A DNA stretch of 64,000 nucleotides from Methylomonas sp. LW13 (GTDB taxonomy: Bacteria > Pseudomonadota > Gammaproteobacteria > Methylococcales > Methylomonadaceae): positions 4,898,001 to 4,962,000 of the forward strand of contig NZ_CP033381.1 of NCBI RefSeq assembly GCF_016865255.1, in the 5' to 3' direction. A model generated the notes under the pieces. It saw nothing but the letters and a program-made list of their open reading frames with translations, did not search any database and was not told the origin of the DNA. Below, piece by piece: positions 59,878 through 64,000 of this stretch. The position numbers were made by a program, and so were the translations under genes. Every line of letters starts with the position of its first letter. Position 1 is the stretch's first letter.

Positions 59878-61275
59878 ATGCAAATCCCCAAGCAATTACT
59901 GCAACGCAAATCCGTCGAGGCCTTGACCGATGTTCAGCACGGCTTAAAGCAAACACTGACGGCCAAAGACTTGACCATCCTGGGCATAGGCGCGGTGATC
60001 GGCGCCGGCATCTTCGTGTTGACCGGCATCGCCGCCGCTAAATATGCCGGTCCTGCCATCGTAGTATCGTTCATTCTGGCCGGCATCGCCTGCGGCCTGG
60101 CGGCCATGTGTTACAGCGAACTGGCGGCGATGATTCCGGTTTCCGGTAGCGCTTACAGTTACGCTTACGCGACGATGGGCGAATTAATGGCCTGGATCAT
60201 AGGCTGGGATTTAATCCTGGAATACGCCCTGGCCAGCAGCACGGTGGCAATAGGCTGGGCCGGCTACCTCACCAGTTTTCTAGAAAACTTTGGCGTGCAT
60301 TTACCCACCTATCTCACCACCGCCTATCTGGCCAACCCCGCGGCCGGCTTCATCAATCTGCCAGCAGTGGCAATTATTTTATTGCTGACCGGCCTGTTGG
60401 TGATCGGCATCCGCCAATCGGCAATCTTCAATTTCGTCATGGTACTGATCAAACTCTCGGTGATCGTCGTCTTCATCATCGCCGGCTCCCAACACATCGA
60501 AACCGGAGAGAATTGGTCCAACTTCATGCCATTCGGGTTTGGCGGCGTATTGACCGGGGCCGGGGTAATTTTCTTTGCCTATATCGGCTTCGACGCCGTT
60601 TCCACCGCCGCTCAGGAAGCCATCAACCCGCAACGCGACGTGCCGATCGGCATCATCGGCTCATTGGCGGTCTGCACCTTGCTATACATTCTGGTGGCAG
60701 GTGTATTGACCGGCATCATTTCCTACACCGAACTCAACGTCCCGGCACCCATTGCGCTGGCGGTCGATCATGTCGGCATGGGCTGGCTGTCACCGATCAT
60801 TAAAATAGCCGCCATCGCCGGTTTGACTTCGGTGATGTTGGTGCTGTTGATGGGGCAGAGCCGGATTTTCTTCTCGATGGCCAAGGATCAATTGTTACCG
60901 CCGCTATTCGCGCAGGTGCATCCCAAATATCAAACACCACATTTATCGACCATACTGGTCGGCGTCGCAGTCTCCTTACTCGCCGGCTTCATGCCTATCG
61001 AGAAGCTTGGCGAGCTAGTGAGTATCGGCACCCTGTTCGCGTTCGTACTGGTCTGCGGCGGCGTCTGGATTTTACGTAACAGCCATCCGGAAATGGAACG
61101 CCACTTCAAATGCCCAGCCGTGCCTTACGTGCCGATTGGCGGGATTTTGGTGTGTTTGAGTTTGATGGCGGGCTTGCCGATTGATACGTGGATTCGGTTA
61201 TTCGTTTGGCTGGTGATTGGGTTTTTGATTTATTTTGGGTATGGGGTAAAGCATAGTCAGCTTCGGTCTTCTTAA
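59878..61275 (+). CDS. APC-family amino acid permease
   Basis: A 465-residue secondary transporter of the amino acid-polyamine-organocation family, close to the cationic amino acid (CAT, YhdG-like) subgroup. It has 12 helices, with the broken helix 1 motif GIGAVIGAGIFVLTG, helix 2-3 CYSELAAMIPVSGSAYSYAYATMGE, IGWDLILEYALASS, and helix 6 FFAYIGFDAVSTAAQEAINPQRDVPIGII. The substrate is not readable from sequence. It follows the pentapeptide gene by 13 bases. Confidence 0.9.
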   Translation: MQIPKQLLQRKSVEALTDVQHGLKQTLTAKDLTILGIGAVIGAGIFVLTGIAAAKYAGPAIVVSFILAGIACGLAAMCYSELAAMIPVSGSAYSYAYATMGELMAWIIGWDLILEYALASSTVAIGWAGYLTSFLENFGVHLPTYLTTAYLANPAAGFINLPAVAIILLLTGLLVIGIRQSAIFNFVMVLIKLSVIVVFIIAGSQHIETGENWSNFMPFGFGGVLTGAGVIFFAYIGFDAVSTAAQEAINPQRDVPIGIIGSLAVCTLLYILVAGVLTGIISYTELNVPAPIALAVDHVGMGWLSPIIKIAAIAGLTSVMLVLLMGQSRIFFSMAKDQLLPPLFAQVHPKYQTPHLSTILVGVAVSLLAGFMPIEKLGELVSIGTLFAFVLVCGGVWILRNSHPEMERHFKCPAVPYVPIGGILVCLSLMAGLPIDTWIRLFVWLVIGFLIYFGYGVKHSQLRSS

Positions 61276-61304
61276 CTTTTGAAGTTGACTGGCTTTCAAC
61301 TAGT

Positions 61305-61332
61305 CCGTTCGCCCTGAATTTGTCGAAGGGCT
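61305..61332. repeat. Dispersed repeat, GTTCGCCCTGAA-type hairpin
   Basis: The unit reads GTTCGCCCTGAATTTGTCGA and then AGGGCT; GCCCT and AGGGC form the stem. The same kind of unit is scattered through many proteobacterial intergenic regions. Confidence 0.65.
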
Positions 61333-61367
61333 ACTAATGTGTCGCTAACACGACGGTTTAATTTAAT

Positions 61368-61562
61368 GTCGGGTCTCGGCCCGACAGCCGCGATACTTTC
61401 TTTTGCGTGGCCAAAAGAAAGTATCCAAAGAAAAGGCCACCCGGATGCCGCTTATTCCCTGAGCTCCTCGCTTTTGAACGGGGTCGCCGAAAGGGGCTTC
61501 CTGCCCCTTCGGCAACGTGCGGCATCCATGCCGCACCCCTTCGGGCAAATCCGTTCAAAAGC
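61368..61562. repeat. Nested palindrome cluster
   Basis: Five inverted repeats in under 200 bases. GTCGGG/CCCGAC (61368-61385); a perfect 12-bp pair TACTTTCTTTTG/CAAAAGAAAGTA (61394-61423); an outer 11-bp pair CTTTTGAACGG (61471-61481) and CCGTTCAAAAG (61551-61561) enclosing AAGGGGC/GCCCCTT (61491-61509) and a 9-bp pair GTGCGGCAT/ATGCCGCAC (61517-61536). Confidence 0.75.
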
Positions 61563-61817
61563 TCCGGTGCTCGGTGCGGCATACAGGAGAAAACCCGCCG
61601 GGGATTTGAAATTCAATTAGTTACGATCAGATATATGCTGCTGACGTAAGGAGGTGCATCGTTCGCGATCAATGCGCTTCACGTCGTTCAATACATCTAC
61701 GGTCCTGGATATAACCGGGGGTTATATGAAATTGAAAAATACAATTCTCACTGGAATACAGTGCAAAGCCCGCTGCTGCTTTCGCCTTACGGCTTTGCCA
61801 AAAGCCGAGACAAAAAC

Positions 61818-62885
61818 ATGGGTTGGGATCTTTTAAATTTGTTTATCGCTCCGGGGACCTTGCGCTTAATCGTCTGGGCAGTGGCGATAGGCGCTGTCGC
61901 GACTTTTCTGGTAGTGCTGTGGTTTAGCGTTTCCGCCGCCCGGCGCAATATCGATAATCCTAAACTCAGATATCTAGCCATGGGTTTAGTGTTGGCGATA
62001 TTTCTGATGCCTGTGGCTTACAAGCTCCATCAAAACCACCTGAAACAACAAGCGCTGGACGCCAAGCTCGCCACCATGACCAAGGCCTTGGATCGCTATC
62101 ACGAACTGTGTAAAGGCGCGGGTGAGAAGATTTATCGCACGGTTGACGATGTCGACGGGGTGTTTTTGATGAAGATCGATTTGGATAAATCTTCCGACAT
62201 CAGTCAATACAGTAATGCGGCCAAGAGTCCTTATGAAAGTCTCGGCGATTTCGACACGAGCTCAAACGACCATGAGGTCCGTTATATGTGGTTCGATGGC
62301 TATATTAAATCGTTTTTGAACGATGGCGGTTTCGGGCTTCAGTGCTGGGTTGGTAATACAAATAGGTGCAAACAACAGCCCGCGTTCAAATACGTCGAGG
62401 CGATCGATCCCGGCGACGGTAAACGCTACCGCTATACCGGCAGTTGGCAAAGACACGACAAGGTTACAGGCAAGGAATGGAGCGAACTGCTTCGCAAAGT
62501 CGGTTACATCCCCCGCGAATTGCTCGAGCCTACCAAACACGATGACGGCACTTGGTACGATTTAGTGCTGACTCGCGAACCAGCTGGCGATCCGCCGCCG
62601 CGCTATGGCGTGACCTACGACGACCTGGAGACCCCGGAAGAGCGGAAGATGTGGATTGCCGGTAGCGCCTTGAAAGTCATCGATTTGCAGACCGGCGAAT
62701 TGCTGGGCGAGCGCATCGGTTATTTACATGATCGAGGTGGCGGCAGTGTGGCTGGCGGCCGGCAGCCATGGTCATTTGCTAAAACCGGACTGGGCTGGTC
62801 GTGTCCTCCACAGAGAGTGGTAGGCCGTTCCAAGCGTGATTTCATAATGGATGTATTACATACCAATCAAGGAGTTAAACCATGA
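61818..62885 (+). CDS. Hypothetical membrane protein, possible T6SS-island type
   Basis: A 355-residue protein from ATG 61818; a longer reading to 61761 lacks support. Two hydrophobic segments (about 10-35 and 50-65) precede a soluble domain. Conserved-looking segments are GAGEKIYRTVDDVDGVFLMKIDL, YVEAIDPGDGKRYRYTG, PPPRYGVTYDDLETPEERKMWIAGSALKVIDLQTGELLGERIGY and GGRQPWSFA. I recall proteins with this text, of unknown function, often near type VI effector genes such as lipases; that is memory, not a search result. Its TGA overlaps the ATG of a following gene, which is cut off by a REP element. Confidence 0.7.
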   Translation: MGWDLLNLFIAPGTLRLIVWAVAIGAVATFLVVLWFSVSAARRNIDNPKLRYLAMGLVLAIFLMPVAYKLHQNHLKQQALDAKLATMTKALDRYHELCKGAGEKIYRTVDDVDGVFLMKIDLDKSSDISQYSNAAKSPYESLGDFDTSSNDHEVRYMWFDGYIKSFLNDGGFGLQCWVGNTNRCKQQPAFKYVEAIDPGDGKRYRYTGSWQRHDKVTGKEWSELLRKVGYIPRELLEPTKHDDGTWYDLVLTREPAGDPPPRYGVTYDDLETPEERKMWIAGSALKVIDLQTGELLGERIGYLHDRGGGSVAGGRQPWSFAKTGLGWSCPPQRVVGRSKRDFIMDVLHTNQGVKP

Positions 62886-62983
62886 ACGAATCGACGATCT
62901 CATCTCATTCCCACGCGCCGCGTGGGAATGCAAACCTGCCGCGCTGCGGTCAGCTAAAACCAATCCCGATAAACCGGCAATAA
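62882..62983 (+). pseudogene. Truncated start of a coupled downstream gene
   Basis: ATGA overlaps the previous stop, and GGAGT lies 7 bases before the ATG, the usual sign of a translationally coupled second gene. The frame reads MNESTISS and then runs into the REP palindrome and the RAYT 3' end, stopping after 33 codons. The rest of the gene is lost from this place. Confidence 0.55.
62906..62930. repeat. REP palindrome, copy 1
   Basis: A perfect 12-bp palindrome, CATTCCCACGCG and its complement, around one central base. It directly follows the cut-off coupled gene and precedes RAYT copy 1. Confidence 0.8.
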
Positions 62984-63422
62984 TCCTTCCTGACCCGCAT
63001 AATTCCGGGCGCTCGAATAGCGCCAATGCTCCGGTAGATCAACATAATCGCGTTTGACCTGATTCAGGTGGATATACTCCAATTTCTGCCTCAAGACGTC
63101 GGGGTTATCGATCATCTGCGGATGACTTCCTTCTTCCCACAACTGATATTCCCTGTCAGTTTTGTGCGCTTCGCGGAACCAGTTCAATTGCTTCAATAAG
63201 CGCTCGGCATTAACGGCTTGCAAATAATCGATCAGCTGGCGCGCGGTGTAAGATTTGAAGTGGGCCAATTGATGGGTTAAATCGTCAGCTTGTACCAGCA
63301 GGTGCAAATGGTTTTCCAGAATGACGTAGCCGTATATTCGCCAATTGTGTTGTTGTTGACGGTAAAGCAAGGCGTCCAGCACGATTTGCACGGTAGCCAG
63401 TCGGGAAAATAATGTATCCAGT
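62954..63422 (-). pseudogene. REP-associated tyrosine transposase (RAYT), copy 1, 5' truncated
   Basis: RAYTs are IS200-like Y1 transposases that mobilise REP sequences. This copy keeps VQIVLDALLYRQQQHNW, the HuH motif in ILENHLHLLVQADD, and the catalytic region LEYIHLNQVKRDYVDL with YSSARNYAG to the C terminus. It lacks the N-terminal residues (YFLTCTVLNW in copy 2): the frame is closed by a TAA just upstream and there is a 1-base deletion relative to copy 2 at about 63405-63412. The frame itself is otherwise open for 145 codons. Confidence 0.82.
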
Positions 63423-63427
63423 TATCT

Positions 63428-63452
63428 CGTTCCCACGCGCCGCGTGGGAATG
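63428..63452. repeat. REP palindrome, copy 2
   Basis: Nearly the same 25-base palindrome as copy 1 (one base differs in the first arm). It joins the truncated 5' end of RAYT copy 1 to the 3' flank of RAYT copy 2. Confidence 0.8.
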
Positions 63453-63476
63453 CAAACCAGCCGCGCTGCGGGCCAG

Positions 63477-64000
63477 CTAAAACCAATCCCGATAAACCGG
63501 CAACAGCCCTTCCCGCCCTGCATAATTCCGGGCACTCGAATAACGCCAATGCTCCGGGAAATCAACATAACCGCGTTTGACCGGATTCAGGTGGATATAG
63601 TCCGGTTTCTGCCGCAAGACCTCGGGGTTCTCGATCATCTGCGGATGACTTCCTTCTTCCTACAACTGATATTCCCTGTCAGTTTTGTGCGCTTTGCGGA
63701 ACCAGCGTAACTGCTGCAACAAGCGTTCGGCATTGATAGATTCCAGATAATTGATCAACTGACGCGCCGTATATGACTTGAAGTGGGCTAATTGCTCACG
63801 TAAATCGTCAGCTTGTAGTAATAGGTGCAAATGATTTTCCAGAATGACGTAGCCGTATATTAGCCAATTGCGCTGTTGTTGACGGTAAAACAAGGCGTAC
63901 AGAACGATTTGCACGGTAGCCGGTCGGGTAAATAACAGTATCCAGTTCAGTACAGTGCAGGTTAAGAAATACGGCTGTTGGGATTGGAGAATACGGTAAC
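63477..64000 (-). pseudogene. REP-associated tyrosine transposase (RAYT), copy 2, nonsense codon
   Basis: Runs off the right edge; the visible N-terminal text is YRILQSQQPYFLTCTVLNWILLF, the usual RAYT start. HuH motif in ILENHLHLLLQADD. A TAG at 63660-63662 replaces the Trp codon seen in copy 1 (EYQLWEEGSHPQ), but the frame past it stays open to RDWF and TAG at 63477, with PDYIHLNPVKRGYVDFPEHW. So it was inactivated recently, or is read through. Confidence 0.82.

Larger units (their letters stand above)
61276..61817. other. Palindrome-rich intergenic region
   Basis: About 540 bases without a convincing gene, holding several dispersed-repeat-like palindromes (listed separately). The last 160 bases before the hypothetical gene include a short frame (61654-61836) with no family features. 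Confidence 0.55.

Noticed and set aside
61654-61836. Short plus-strand frame upstream of the hypothetical membrane protein.
   Set aside because: No family features; it overlaps the start region of the next gene in a different frame.

Overview
The window comes from a type I (gammaproteobacterial) methanotroph, most likely Methylomonas or a close relative in Methylococcales. The main evidence is a complete pmoCAB operon for particulate methane monooxygenase, next to Gammaproteobacteria-type cell-envelope gene clusters. This assignment rests on reading protein motifs and gene order; no search was run.

Layout. 1-2100: the 5' end of a type VI secretion FHA protein (tagH-like) runs off the left edge; then sparse DNA and a small lipoprotein gene. 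2124-5215: pmoC-pmoA-pmoB on the minus strand, with a sigma70-type promoter, intercistronic stem-loops and a strong terminator. 5216-7000: decayed DNA holding a frameshifted transposase remnant. 7014-13084: grxD, then a complete rRNA operon on the minus strand (16S, tRNA-Ile, tRNA-Ala, 23S, 5S) with promoter, boxA sites and terminator. 13267-17064: lptM-lysA-dapF-DUF484-xerC. 17206-22262: pilMNOPQ, the type IV pilus alignment and secretin operon, divergent from the PBP1A gene; then rpmE.

25404-28407: an AmpG-type permease gene lies directly against the broken start of a second ampG-like gene, followed by nhaD. 28566-30660: sulfite/nitrite reductase hemoprotein with its DUF934 partner. 30771-33405: envC and ctpA for peptidoglycan remodelling. 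33775-36070: an ArsR regulator with a persulfide-sensor-like cysteine pair, a membrane rhodanese, secB and gpsA. 36375-54807: the complete division and cell-wall (dcw) cluster mraZ-rsmH-ftsL-ftsI-murE-murF-mraY-murD-ftsW-murG-murC-murB-ddl-ftsQ-ftsA-ftsZ, then lpxC; most adjacent genes overlap or nearly touch.

54880-58818: a minus-strand operon with a HAD-UbiA fusion, an EamA/SMR-like transporter, a GT-C glycosyltransferase and a DUF721 protein. It looks like a polyprenyl-phosphate sugar pathway that modifies an extracytoplasmic target. 59109-61275: an exported pentapeptide-repeat protein and an APC permease. 61300-64000: an accessory zone with nested palindromes, a hypothetical membrane protein whose translationally coupled partner gene is cut off after eight codons, and two decaying REP-associated tyrosine transposase (RAYT) copies with their REP palindromes.

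Most of the window is conserved housekeeping DNA. The parts worth following up are the HAD-UbiA/transporter/GT-C cassette, the ArsR-rhodanese pair, the ampG replacement scar, and the REP/RAYT zone with its interrupted two-gene unit.
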